NCBI GenBank assembly: GCA_029339195.1
Contig: JAPTJF010000101.1
Coordinates: 1-64,000 of the forward strand
Direction: 5' to 3'
Length of the DNA stretch: 64,000 nt
Source of the DNA: Micractinium sp. NFX-FRZ
Taxonomy: Eukaryota > Chlorophyta > Trebouxiophyceae > Chlorellales > Chlorellaceae
The position numbers and the translations under genes are program-made. Of this stretch, positions 23,988 to 34,800 are shown piece after piece. Within the stretch, counting starts at the first letter, position 1. Each line of letters opens with the position of its first letter. The notes beneath the pieces are model-generated. The model was given only the letters and a program-made list of their open reading frames with translations. It was not told the origin of the DNA and ran no database searches.

Positions 23988-24979
23988 TGCTTGATGTTCC
24001 CCCAATTTGCCCGCCGCATGCTTTGCCATGATCTTTGTCGTCGTCTCATCTTCCCCGTTCATTACACGTGCTCTGCCCCCCCTTGGCTTCTACCCCTGCT
24101 GCTTCTTGATACCCCCTTGCCTCAACTGCTCTGCTCCATCAAGCGCGACCTGCAAATCCTGCCAAATAGCGCAGAACACCGAGGTGTATGATTTCGGAAG
24201 AGATGCTCATCATTGCCGGGATTGAGGCTTGTCTGCACACTGCAGAGCCTGCGATGTGCTGGGACAGGGCTGCGGTTGGCGGGCGGTTGGTGCCCAGCTG
24301 CGCATGCTTGCCAGTCAGGCAGTTGCATAGACAAGCTTGGGTCACTGGTTGCGTTTGCAACATGCGTAGACGGTGACAAGCACACTGGGATGGGCAGGCG
24401 TGAACCTGGGCTGTAGCTGCCGGAGCTTGTGTCGGAGCACGCACTGTAGCATGTGCCGCCGCCATGGTCCCAATCGCTCTGCTCTCCGCCGCCTTTCATG
24501 ACGGTATAATCGAGCCATATGCACCGGAAGCGTAGCCAAGGAAAATAAACCCAATCACACTGGGCACGCTATTATTCGTGATCTACTCCTATTGGCTGTT
24601 GGTCCTGTCACATGGGGTGGTCGATTTTACATTGATTTTCGTGCATTTGCGCCCGGCGCGCAGTAAATCGGTTGTGTTGCAGTGCAATAAAGGTTTTGCG
24701 GGCGGGGAGAAGCCGGGTAAGCGCGAATGGGGGAAGTCGAAAAAGGCGCGATGCGACAGGTGCACCCCGCGGTCCGGAAAGAACTCAAGAGCGGTGATGC
24801 GAGGAGATAGTACAGCGGTGGTTATAGGTGGTAGTGGCGCGCAGATTAGCTTCGTGATCTACTCCTATTGAATCAAGGACAGCATGCACGCATGAACGCC
24901 GGCATTTGCGTGAGCTCACTTCATTGACTGCATTTCAACAAACCTCAGCCCTGAAGACCTAGCCATACCCTGCTTCACG
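23988..24979. other. Spacer between tandem paralogues
   Basis: No gene is supported. The spacer contains a 276-bp segment bounded by a perfect 20-bp direct repeat (24575-24594 and 24851-24870), and its composition is less GC-rich than the flanking genes. Confidence 0.5.
24575..24870. repeat. Segment with perfect 20-bp direct terminal repeats
   Basis: The word ttcgtgatctactcctattg occurs at 24575-24594 and 24851-24870. The intervening 256 bp has no convincing reading frame and includes several AT-richer patches unlike its surroundings. It could be a short non-autonomous element or the relic of a local duplication. Confidence 0.65.
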
Positions 24980-27008
24980 ATGCCCAGGCAACGCGCGCTC
25001 CCGCTGCTGGACCTCCCCGAGGCCGCCCTTCACCTCGTGCTCGAGAGTAGTGACCTGAACGACAGGTGTGTTGGCCCGCGCCGCCCACTTTCCGACAGTC
25101 GCCGACTGTCGCCGCCACCGCCGCCCTCGCCCGTGCTCCGCCCATACACTCCCCTTCCGCGGCTCTTGCGCCCCCTGCAGGCTGTCGCTAATGGCCAGCT
25201 GCAAACGCCTCAAGGCGGTGGGTGATGGCAGCCCCACCCTGTGGGAGCGGGTGGCTGTGGAGGGCAGCAAGGCCCAGCTGCAGGCGCTCAGCGTGTGGCT
25301 GGCTGAGGGCCGCAAGCAGGTGCGGCGGATGACGCTGACAACCGTCTGCGAGCTGGACGGCATGTTCCCAGAAGATGTGGAGCAGGGTGGTGAGGCGGTG
25401 TACGATGATGCAATCTGCCAGGTGGGCGGGCGGGGCAGCTGGTTGGGTGGCTTGCGGGTTGAGCAGGGGCGACAGTGGTGGGTGCGAGCTTGGCATGGTC
25501 TTGTTCCCTGTCCAATCACATACAACGTCACCGAAAGTGTCTCTTAGCGCCCCGCTCCATTTACCAATACACCTGCCCTTCCCTCCCTTCTTTGCATGTC
25601 CCCGTGCAGGCGATGCTGTCGGCAGCCATCCTGGCGGGCAGCCGGCTGGAAACGCTGGCGCTGCAGTGGCCCGGCAAACTGGAGGTGGGTGCTTGGTGCA
25701 CGTAGCCACCTGCACGGGCGGCCTGACTTGCCTGCTGCCTGTGCTGTCTGTGCTGCCTTCTGCTGCACTGCCTGCACTTCCCTCTTACTGCTGCCAGCAT
25801 CAATGCTGGCAAATCTTCACGCTGCATGCTTTGCACTTGCTGCCCGGTGCGCTCTTCCTGCGCCGCTGCTGGCATTGCTTGCTGCCCTGCTGGTGACGCC
25901 TGCGCTGGCTGGTAGACCAACGCGGGTGACGCTGCCGCGGAGCAGTCATAACCTGGCCACGGAACCCTGTGCCCAACCCGCCGCACCCCTCCGGCCCCCG
26001 CACATGCTGCAGGTGGCGGGCTGGGTGGCGGCCCTGCCCCGCTTGCGTCACCTGGTGCTCTGCCCCTACTACGAATCGTGGATGCAAGAGCTGCGCATCA
26101 CGCGCCACCTGGCGCGCCTGCGCCGGCTGGAGTCCCTGGTGCTCGAGGCCGAGAGCCTGCACATGGAGGCGGGGTGCCTGCCGGCCTCCCTGCGCATGCT
26201 GTGCATAACGGGCGGCTCCATTGAGACCCTGCCGGCGGCGGTAAAGGGGGCCACCCACCTGCGCTGCCTGGCGCTGCGCAACACGCGTGCCAACCTTTTT
26301 GGCGTTGCACGGCTGGGCGGCAGCCTCACACGGCTGGAGCTGGACGATATTACACCAGACCCCCGGCACCCGGAGCACCGGCTGCCCCTTGCCTCCATGA
26401 CTGCCCTACGCGAGTTGGAGGTGTGGGGGAGAAGGTGCAGCGGCGCCCTGGTCGTCCCGCACGGCGGGCTGGCGGTGCTCTCTCACCTCACGCGCCTGTT
26501 GTGCGACAGCCTGACCTCAACTCACGATGCAGCCCTATGCTCTGCCGTCGGCACCCTGCCCGCGCTGCGCGTGCTCAACATGCGCTATTGCGACCAAAGC
26601 GTGCTGCAGCAGCCGTCCATGCTGGCGGCGCTGCGCCAGCTGGAGGCGGCTGCTCTGCCGCTGGGCTGCGCCATCAACGCAGCGCCTGCGCTGGCGGCGC
26701 TGCCCAAGCTGCGCAGCCTGCACCTCTTCGCCGAACAGTGGCATTATCGCCGCCTGCAGCCGGCAGAGGATCCCACACCCCAGGCGCTGGCACAGCTTCT
26801 GGCACAGCTGGCGCGCTGCCCGCTGGACTCCCTCTACTTGGACAGCAAGGCAGCCGAGATGGTTGCTGCCAACGAGAGCCTGTTTGCTGCTCCTCGCCGC
26901 CAGCTGGCCGCCCGCGGCATTGCCCGGTTTGGCAGAGACGAGGAGTGGGGCGCAGCCTGGCAGGCGCCTCCCTGTGATGCTGAGCTGCACAAGCTGCTGC
27001 TTGCCTGA
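24980..27008 (+). CDS. F-box/leucine-rich protein, tandem paralogue 2, 4 exons
   Basis: Exons: 24980-25065, 25181-25421, 25610-25684, 26013-27008; phases close, 465 aa. The start MPRQRALPLLDLPEAALHLV aligns with paralogue 1, as do LSLMASCKRLKAVGDGSPTLW and VAGWVAALPRLRHL. Leucine-rich units follow (LRITRHLARLRRLESLVLEA, GGSLTRLELDD, LRVLNMRYCD). It ends with the same ARRQLAARGIARFGRDEEW motif plus a short extension (ELHKLLLA) absent from paralogue 1. Introns match paralogue 1 in position and phase but differ in length and sequence. The N-terminal motif suggests an SCF-type adaptor; substrate unknown. Confidence 0.82.
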
Positions 27009-27372
27009 GCCTGATTCGGATATGTATGCCCCCATGTTGTTGCATTGCTTTCGCTCGCACCACCGCCATGTGCCTGTGTCCGTATATTGTGCAACCGCAA
27101 GATGGTGCAACCATCATTTCCTGCAAGATAGAAGCGGCAGTTGGGCAGCGGCGGTGGTGTGGTGGTGCTGAGGGCAACTGGCTGGCAGGCAGGTGGCGTA
27201 GGGATGTGCCAGCGGAGGAGCACAGCCTGTGCCATGACCCTTGGACAGTGTTACAGGTGGGAAGCTGAGCGGCCACCACCTGAGTCAGCTGGCACCAGTC
27301 CGTCTTGCCTAGCCGTGAATCTGAACCGAAGAGTGCCGCTTGACAGTTCGAGTTCAAGCAAAGAGCGCCAGC
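27009..27372. other. Intergenic / SDR promoter
   Basis: Short spacer between two plus-strand genes. It should contain the 3' UTR of the leucine-rich gene and the promoter of the dehydrogenase. No other feature is seen. Confidence 0.4.
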
Positions 27373-30300
27373 ATGCCAGACCTGCGAGGCAAAACCGCAC
27401 TCGTGACCGGCGCTTCAGGGGGGATTGGCGAGTGAGCCACCGGCGGGAGCCACCTTATGTTGCTGTCTGGGCACCAAGTATGGCTAGGCAGCACGTTTCC
27501 TGGCAGGGGGAGCGCTGCCGTCCACACTCAGCTGGTTCCGCCGCTGCTGCCGCCGCTGCTGCACGCAGGGTGTGCGCCCGAGAGCTCGCAGGCATGGGGG
27601 CGTCCGTGGTGCTGGCGGTGCGGTCGGCAGACAAGGCGGGCGCCACCCTGCGCCGCATCAAGTGAGGAAGGAAGATGTTCGCTCAGTGTGGTGGTCTGCG
27701 GGCAAGCAAGCAGGGCCGGTGCAAGGGCGCGGAGGTGGGCAGGCACCCCAGCCAGCCGTGCAGCATGTTGCTCCGGCTTGGCCCACCATGCTTGTGCCGA
27801 TGCTTTCTGAACTGGGGGTAAAAGCATCGGGTTGAACTTTCCTGATCCTTTTTTCCCCCACCATGCAGGGAGAAGTATCCGGATGCTGACGTGTCAGTGG
27901 GGCCTCTGGTGGACATGGGGATCCCTGACAGCATCAGGTGCGGCTGGCACCCTGCCTGGCGCCGCCTGCCTGGCAGCACGTGCCCAGCACCAAGCATGAG
28001 GCCTGGCGACCAGGGAAGTGGGCCTTCCTGCTCCTCCTCGTGTCCACGTGTCGCAAGGTCTGCCAGCTGGCGCCTCGCCCTCCCCTGCAGGGCCTTTGCA
28101 GCCGAGTTCCGGCGCCAGGGCCGCCCGCTGCACATACTGCTGCTGAACGCAGGTGCTGCTGCCGAACGCATGTGCTGCTGCTGCAGCCATGGTGCAGGCG
28201 CCGAGTGCAGCGTGCATGCATGCCGAGAGCTGGCTGGGTGGCTCCCTGTTGGGCTGGTCGGTGTGTACAGCATGGGAGGCCATGCTGTGTGAATCTCTCA
28301 ACTGGCTTGTGTTTTTGCGCTCACCTGCCCACCTGCAGGAGCCTACACAACCACACGCCACCTCACAAAGGATGGGGTGGCTGAGCTGTGCCAGGTCAGC
28401 GGCGCTGAGCTGGCAGGGTGCAGGCAGCCCGCCTGCCGGCCCGCTGTGCAGCACTGGTTACGGAGGCGCTCGCCCATGCTCTTCCCAGCCACTCTGGCCA
28501 GCGTTGGTTAGTGAGCAGCTTGCCCAGCTCTGCCTTGCAGTGTCTGGCTTGCACTGTTGTCTAGCCCACCCACCAGGCCGAGCTGACTTTGTGATGGCCC
28601 AAGCGCTCACCCCAGCCACCCTCTTTGTGCGCCCCCACAGACCAACCACCTGGGTGCTTACCTGCTGACCCGGCTGCTGGAGGGAGTGCTGGTGGCATCT
28701 GCCCCCGCCAGGCAAGCTCAGAGCTAACGCCCGCCGCTGGGCATCATGCAATTGATGATCAATTGCTTTTTTTCGGAATGATGTGATGCACGCTCAGCCA
28801 CTCGCTCTGCGTCCCCCACAAATCGAGCCAGCCAGCTGCCAGCAGTGCGGCACCGCCTCGGTGGTGCTCCCCCCTGCCGCATGTACCCACCCCTCGATAT
28901 CACCTCCTCCTCTCATACCACCGTGGCTGGCAGGTTGGTGGTGGTGTCTTCGGTGACGCACCGGGCTGGGCTGCTGGGCGAGGATGTGGAGCATGACTTC
29001 CTGCGGGGCGACTTCGGCCACTTTTACCAAAACACCAAGCTGGCCAATGTGCTGATGGCTTACGAGCTGCAGCGCCGGCTGGGCAGGCAGGGCGTGCAGG
29101 TGGGGGTCAGGGGTGGTGGGCAGGGCTGGGCACTGCCCTACCCAGCCGGCTAGGCAGGCTGCGTACAGGTGGGGAGGGTCGTTGGTCTGGGCCGGGTAAG
29201 CACGGCGTGCAGGCATGGCGTGCAGGTGGGATGGGGCGCAGGGGACGGGGCTGGGCAGGCCAGCGTGTAAGCACAACGTGCAGGTGGGTGGTGTGTGCGG
29301 GGGGATGCAGGCAGGCAGTAGGACGCGCGCAGTAATGGGCGGAGCTTTCGAAGCATAGAAGCCTGCAACACTGCGCATAGCCTGCACTCGCCCCCCCTCT
29401 GCCACCACCGCCCACCCCTCCCCGCAGAGCTGCGCCGTCGACCCGGGCGCGGTGCGCACTGACGTGTGGCGCCACTCCACGTGGGTGGTGCGGCGGGCGG
29501 TGCAGGCGCTGTACGCCCCGCCAGACGGTGAGCGGGCCGTCCCAGGGGCCTGTGGTTCTGCCGGCATGGGCCCTGTCAGCTGCCCTTGCTCCAAGGAGGC
29601 ATTGGTTGTGGATTTGCAACCGTTTCTCTGGTAGAGGAGCCGACACGCTGTGAGCTACTCCGTGCGGTTTGCCACTGGCCAGACAGCCGCATGGCCAGGC
29701 CATCCTTTCAACTGCCCGTGATGCCCCGGCCCACTTGGATCCGAGAACGTGACCCTCTGTTTGTGCCCAAACGCTGCCTGCCTGTGCAGCCGGGGCGGAG
29801 GCCGTGCTGTATGCGGCGGCGGCGCCCTGGGACACTGCCGGTGACCGGGTTGGCGACGCCGGCCAGGCGCTGCTGCCGCCTGAGCAGGATCTCCGGGTAA
29901 GGATGGGACGTTGAGGGGTGGGCATGCTGGGAGGGGTAGGTAATGCTAGTTTTGTTGGTTGATAGTTGAGGACAGGGGCGGTTTACAGGCGGAGAGGGGA
30001 AGACAAGGGCAGACATTCGACTTGTGCTGCAGGATCAGCCAGGCAGCCGCCCGCCTGACGCGCTCTCCCTGCCGTGCTGTGCATGCCGTGCAGTTCTACG
30101 CGCCCTTTGCCTTTGCCTGCCCCCTGGTGTCCTGGTACGGGCCGAGCAGCCAGCAGGCAAGTGCCGCCAGCCGGCCTGCGCTGCCCTGCCCTGAGCCAGC
30201 CGTCAGCTTCAGCTGCCTCTCAGCTCCGCAGGGCACGTCTGCAGATGCCTATGTATACACCCTGCATGCTGGCCCTCACAATCCCCTTCTTCATCCTCCT

Positions 30301-31307
30301 GACCCCTTATGGCATGCCCTCAGCAACCCACCCTCCCCGCAATGCGGCCCCCTGTGCAGGGCGCTGTGGGCAGGGCGCTGATGCACTGGTTTGGCATGCC
30401 AGCCAGCACACCCTGGGGTGCGCGGGCTGGCCAGCCAGGGTGTGCGGGCTGGCCAGGCCCACTGGCTGCCCAATGCTGCTGGGGCGGCAGCCACTTGGGG
30501 GGTGGGGACGGGCCTCCCTGCGGGCGAGGGCACCACTCCTGGTCACCCGCCTGCCACAGTGTCCCTGCCACAGCGCTTCATCAGCACGCCTTGCGTACTG
30601 CCGGCCGTCCCTCCTTTGCTGAGGGTGGCGATGCCCGTGCCCCACGGTGACGTTGCACATACCGTCCCATGACTCTCTCTCATGACCTTGCGCCCCCTGC
30701 AGAGGTGGCACGCCTGTGCGCCTGGACCCTGGCAGCCCTGGCGGTCGCTGTCGCCGACTGGCCGCTGCGCCAGCTGTCACAGGGTGGGCAGGCTGCTGGG
30801 GCCGTGCAGGCAGGCGCACGCGGATGCACAGCTCTGTACCATGCAAGAGTGACATTTGTGGCGCTGCCATTGCCTCCTTGGCGGTTCCGACAGCGCCGCA
30901 TCCCACCCTGCCCATGATGCCCCTCCTTGTCACTCCTGTTCCCTGCCCGCGATGCCCTCCCAACTGCCCGCTTCAGGCAAGCTGCCAGGCGTGAAGCTGG
31001 TGCGCTCTTCGCCCCTCAGCTACGACGCTGAGCTGGCGGCGGCGCTGTGGGATGCGTCTGCCGACGTGGCAGGTGCGCTGATGTGGCACTTACAGGAGTG
31101 TTGATGCGGGAGCAAGGGGCCAGGGGACACATCAGCAATCCGTGTGTTGCGTTGCTGGGTGATTCAAGGCCTCCCCCCTCCCGCCCCCACTCTCAAAACA
31201 CATGCTGCGTTGCTGGGAGAGGGTGCACGGTGAGCGTTGTTAAACAGCTCTCCCCTGCCTGCTGGCCCCCTGCAGGTGTGCCGCGCGAATGCCAGCTGCA
31301 GCGCTGA
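27373..31307 (+). CDS. Short-chain dehydrogenase/reductase (retinol-dehydrogenase/WWOX-like), 13 exons
   Basis: NAD(P)-dependent oxidoreductase of the classical SDR type; substrate unknown. Exons: 27373-27431, 27569-27661, 27869-27937, 28091-28152, 28339-28394, 28641-28711, 28934-29099, 29428-29527, 29790-29896, 30094-30156, 30705-30783, 30977-31072, 31276-31307; 350 aa. The start MPDLRGKTALVTGASGGIGE holds the cofactor loop (Gly13, Gly17, Gly19). LHILLLNAG is the NNAG-like strand, and QTNHLGAYLLTRLL and VVVSS (Ser142/143) lead to Tyr168 and Lys172 in YQNTK, with CAVDPGAVRTDV after it. The catalytic set is complete. Introns 6 and 10 need GC donors. The join between exons 10 and 11 is the weakest part: the acceptor 'gcagag' is needed to hold frame. 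Introns 4 and 7 contain repeated copies of the exon end. Confidence 0.83.
28138..28171 (+). repeat. Exon 4 end of the SDR gene repeated in the intron
   Basis: The exon end (ctgctgctgaacgcaggt) is followed almost directly by a near copy (ctgctgccgaacgcatgt), so the donor region is duplicated just inside the intron. Confidence 0.6.
29088..29290 (+). repeat. Repeated exon-end/donor motif in SDR intron 7
   Basis: The true exon 7 end and donor (ggcgtgcag/gtggg) recurs as cgtacag/gtggg (29163), cgtgcag/gtggga (29222) and cgtgcag/gtgggt (29278) within the following intron, giving several decoy donors. Confidence 0.7.
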
Positions 31308-31847
31308 GTGATCCAGCAAGAAAAGAGAGGGACGAGGAGTTCTGGTTGACAGAGCTGTCTGAAATCGTAGTTGATGCTGTGCAATGACGCGGGTGCATTC
31401 GAGTTCTTTGCCAAGCTCTGCCCAGTGACGCCAAGCGTCACCACGGCAGCATGGCCGCACGCTGTTCTTGCCACCGTTCATAACTCGCAGTATCCATGCA
31501 ACTAAGTAAGCAAGTCATGTCCAATATTTGCCTGTGGAAGGCACAGGGAGCCAGAGGGCCACCCGACATTCAGTTGTTGGAGCTTACGGATGATGTGGCG
31601 CCGCTGCCGCCAGCGGTGCAGTCCCCCTTGGCGCCTTCTGCTAGCGCACGGCATGTTCAATCATTGGTGCGTTCACACTGCCGTGCGCCGCTAGCTACCG
31701 CTTGCGAACAGCGTTCCGACAAAAGTGCAGCGGCCCCGAAGCTCTCGACTTCTTAGGTCCATTTTGCGATCACCACAGGCTATCGAGCAATAATCAAACG
31801 GCTCAGAGTGCTGGAGCCGCTCTGAGAGTTGGAACAGGGCACCCCCT
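31308..31847. other. Intergenic / starch synthase promoter region
   Basis: About 540 bp between two plus-strand genes. It is noticeably less GC-rich than coding sequence, with no supported reading frame, and is presumed to hold the starch synthase promoter and 5' UTR. Confidence 0.45.
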
Positions 31848-34800
31848 ATGTCGGCCCTCTCCCTGCTAGCCTCCCCGGCCATGTTGGGGGCCTCCTACGT
31901 GCCCGGTGAGAGTGATGGTATATTTGGGCGGAGTGTCACCGAGCCGCACCGACAGCCGCACGTCTCGGGCCGGCACCAGCGCAACTGGGGGAGGGTCAGG
32001 GCCATATCGGGGCCCTTGGCGCGCTGCCGGCGGGCCCCCGAGACCGTTGGTGCGCAATGCACGACAGCTGCGGGCCTCTTGTGGTGGCCGAAACAGGGTT
32101 GCCCTTGCCGCTGCCGCTGCCGCCCGGCGTCGGGCCGCCAGGCGTGGGCAGTAGCCCCCCACCCTGCCTCCTCACTGCTGCGATTGCGTCCTCCTGTGTG
32201 CAGGCTGCACCAGCCGTCGGCTGCACGTGCTGGCTACGGCAGCCGGCGGCAAGCCGCGTGTGACGCGGGCACGCCGGAAGGCGCCCACTTCCGCCACGCC
32301 CGCCCCGCCCTCGCAGCCCGCTCAGCCAGGCTCCGCAGCCGGGGCGCCACCGCCGCCGTCCATGCCATCAGCAGCAGCGCCCCCGCCGCCAGCAAGGGCG
32401 GCGCCAACGGGGGCACCCGCGGCTCCCAGGCTGGCGTCACAGAAAGCGGGGGCGGCGCCCCCTGCAGCCATGAGCTCGAGTGATGAAGAGATGTGGAAGC
32501 TGCACCAGGAGCTGCTGCAGCAGGCAAGCCTCGGATGCAGCAAGCCTCAGGAGTTGGCAGCTGTTGTGCAGGCGGCTGGCAGGGCTTGACGGGTTGGGTG
32601 CTCCATTCTGTTGGAGCCCGCCCACTAATTAAGCACCCAGCTCCCGAGTTGGCTGCTGCTCTCCCCTGTGACCCTCCTCATCATTGCCATGCCATGCCGC
32701 CCGCCCCGCCCTTGCAACCGTCTTGTCTCCATCCGCTGCAGATAGAGGAGCGCAAGCGCTCGCAGCAGGGCCTTCTGAAGCAGCTTGAGCAGGAGCCAAC
32801 GATTGCGGCCGCACCCCGGGCGGCACCCCCGCCGCCGCCGCCGGTCGCCCGGCCGCCGCCGGTTGTTGCGGCGCCGGTTGTGGCGCCGCCACCGCCCAAA
32901 CCCGCCCCCGCTGTGCTCCCGCGCACCCTTGAGTTCCCCACAGCGCCGCCCGCCCCGGCGCGCCCGCCGCCAGTGCCCGTGGCGCCGCCGCCGCCGCCGG
33001 TGCCGCAGCCCGTGGCAGCAGCTCCAGAGCCCGTGGCGCCAGCTGCCCCCCTGAAGCCCAAGATTGACAACCCTAACGCGGGCATGAACATCGTGTTTGT
33101 GGGTGCTGAGTGCGCGCCATGGTCCAAAACCGGTGCGCTGGGGGATTGGGGGATGGCGGCTGCTCTTGCGGGGAGCAGGTAGTGTGGTGCACAATGGGTG
33201 TGCAGTGCTGGGGGGCCTTGCTCCACATTAGGGGAGTGCAGATTGAATGACTAGCACAGCCGCACCATGTGCTGCCGCATCAATTAGGTAGATGTGCGCT
33301 GCCTGGCATGCAAGGGGCAGGAGCCGCCTATTTTGCGACTCCTGTGCCTGCCGGGGGGGGCTGCGCATATGTGGTGCGGTGCCACAAGCGGGCTGGGTGA
33401 TGTTTGCATGCCTCACCTGAAGATGACGGTTATGTGAAACCACACAACATCCTACAGCCCATACAAGTGTCATGCACACATCCGTCCTGCAGGCGGGCTG
33501 GGCGACGTGATGCAGGCGCTGCCAAAGTCCCTGGCCGCCCGCGGCCACCGCGTGATGTGCATCGCGCCGCGCTACAAAGTCTACGACGTGCGCTGGGGGC
33601 CGGGGGAGGGGCGGGCGGTGTGTGGCGGTGTAGGTTGGAGGGGTGTGTCCACAAAGCTGGCAGGTGCCCTCAAATTAGCATCCCGAAAGAGCTTGTACGG
33701 TGAGCCGCGCTCCCAAGGGCGGTAGGATGGGCGCGGGGCGTACATCAGGGCTGCAGCTGCACAGGGCGGCGCTCAGCGGGTGGGGTGCACAGCAGCTCCC
33801 TGCTCACCGGTTGGAGTCGAGGTCATGAGGGGCGCAGCGTGCCCTACCGCTGGCACGCTTTGCGCGCAGCGTGCTGCGTGCCCCCTGCCTCGGCCTGCCG
33901 GGCCTGGTGTTCCAGGTCAGGAGCGGGCACAGAAGAAAGGAATATCTGTGCTGCCTCCACCTCCCCCTGTGCAGGACGCGTGGGAGACGGGCGTGCGCCA
34001 CCGCATGCGCGTGTGGGACTCTGACCAGGAGGTGCGGGGTGGCTGCACATGCTCATGCTCATGCTTGTGCGTGTGTGTGTGTGTCACGCGTGTCAGAGTT
34101 GGGTTGATGCCCGTGATCGAGAAGCTGGATAGCCACTGAGATGCGGATGCAGCGACGTTTGAACAGGCGGCAGCATCTCTGTTGTTTGCTCACGCTGTGT
34201 GCATGCCTCCCCCCTCTGCCTGCCTGGGTGCCGCCGCAGGTGGGCTACTTCCATGCCTACCAGGACGGCGTGGACTATGTGTTTGTGGACCACCCCTCCT
34301 TCATGTCCTGCGGGAGTGAGTGCCGCTTCTTGTTGCTTGCTTGCTTGATTTGAAGGCCGGCTGGGGCATGGGGCATGGCGTGTGTGCGTGGACCACCCCG
34401 CCCACATGTCCTGCAAACACGAGTGTCCTTGCTTCCCTTCTCCAGCCTCACCCGGGGCGGAGGCTGCGATGGTGGGGTACGGGCGCGCACGGTGCATGCC
34501 CCTGGTCCACCCCTCCAGCCCTCGTGTGTTCTGCCCTTACCATCTCTCTGCCACTGCCCGCATGCCCGCAGACGAGATCTACGGCGGCAGCCGGCAGGAC
34601 GTCACCTTCCGCTGCGCCCTGCTCACCAAGGCGGCGCTGGAGGCGCCCTGGGTGGTGCCATGCGGCGGCGTCCCATACGGTAGGTGGCACCCTGGCCCGG
34701 CGTGCTGCGCTCTGTGTGGGCCCGTGCTGCGCCCTGTGCGGCTCTGTGCCCCGTGCCGCCCTCTCTGTGCCTTGCCTGTGGGCTTGGCAGGGCGTCGGGG

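Noticed and set aside
22995..24062. 355-residue minus-strand open frame
   Set aside because: Mirror of the leucine-rich last exon of the plus-strand gene; Gln/Ala-rich with no recognisable motif.
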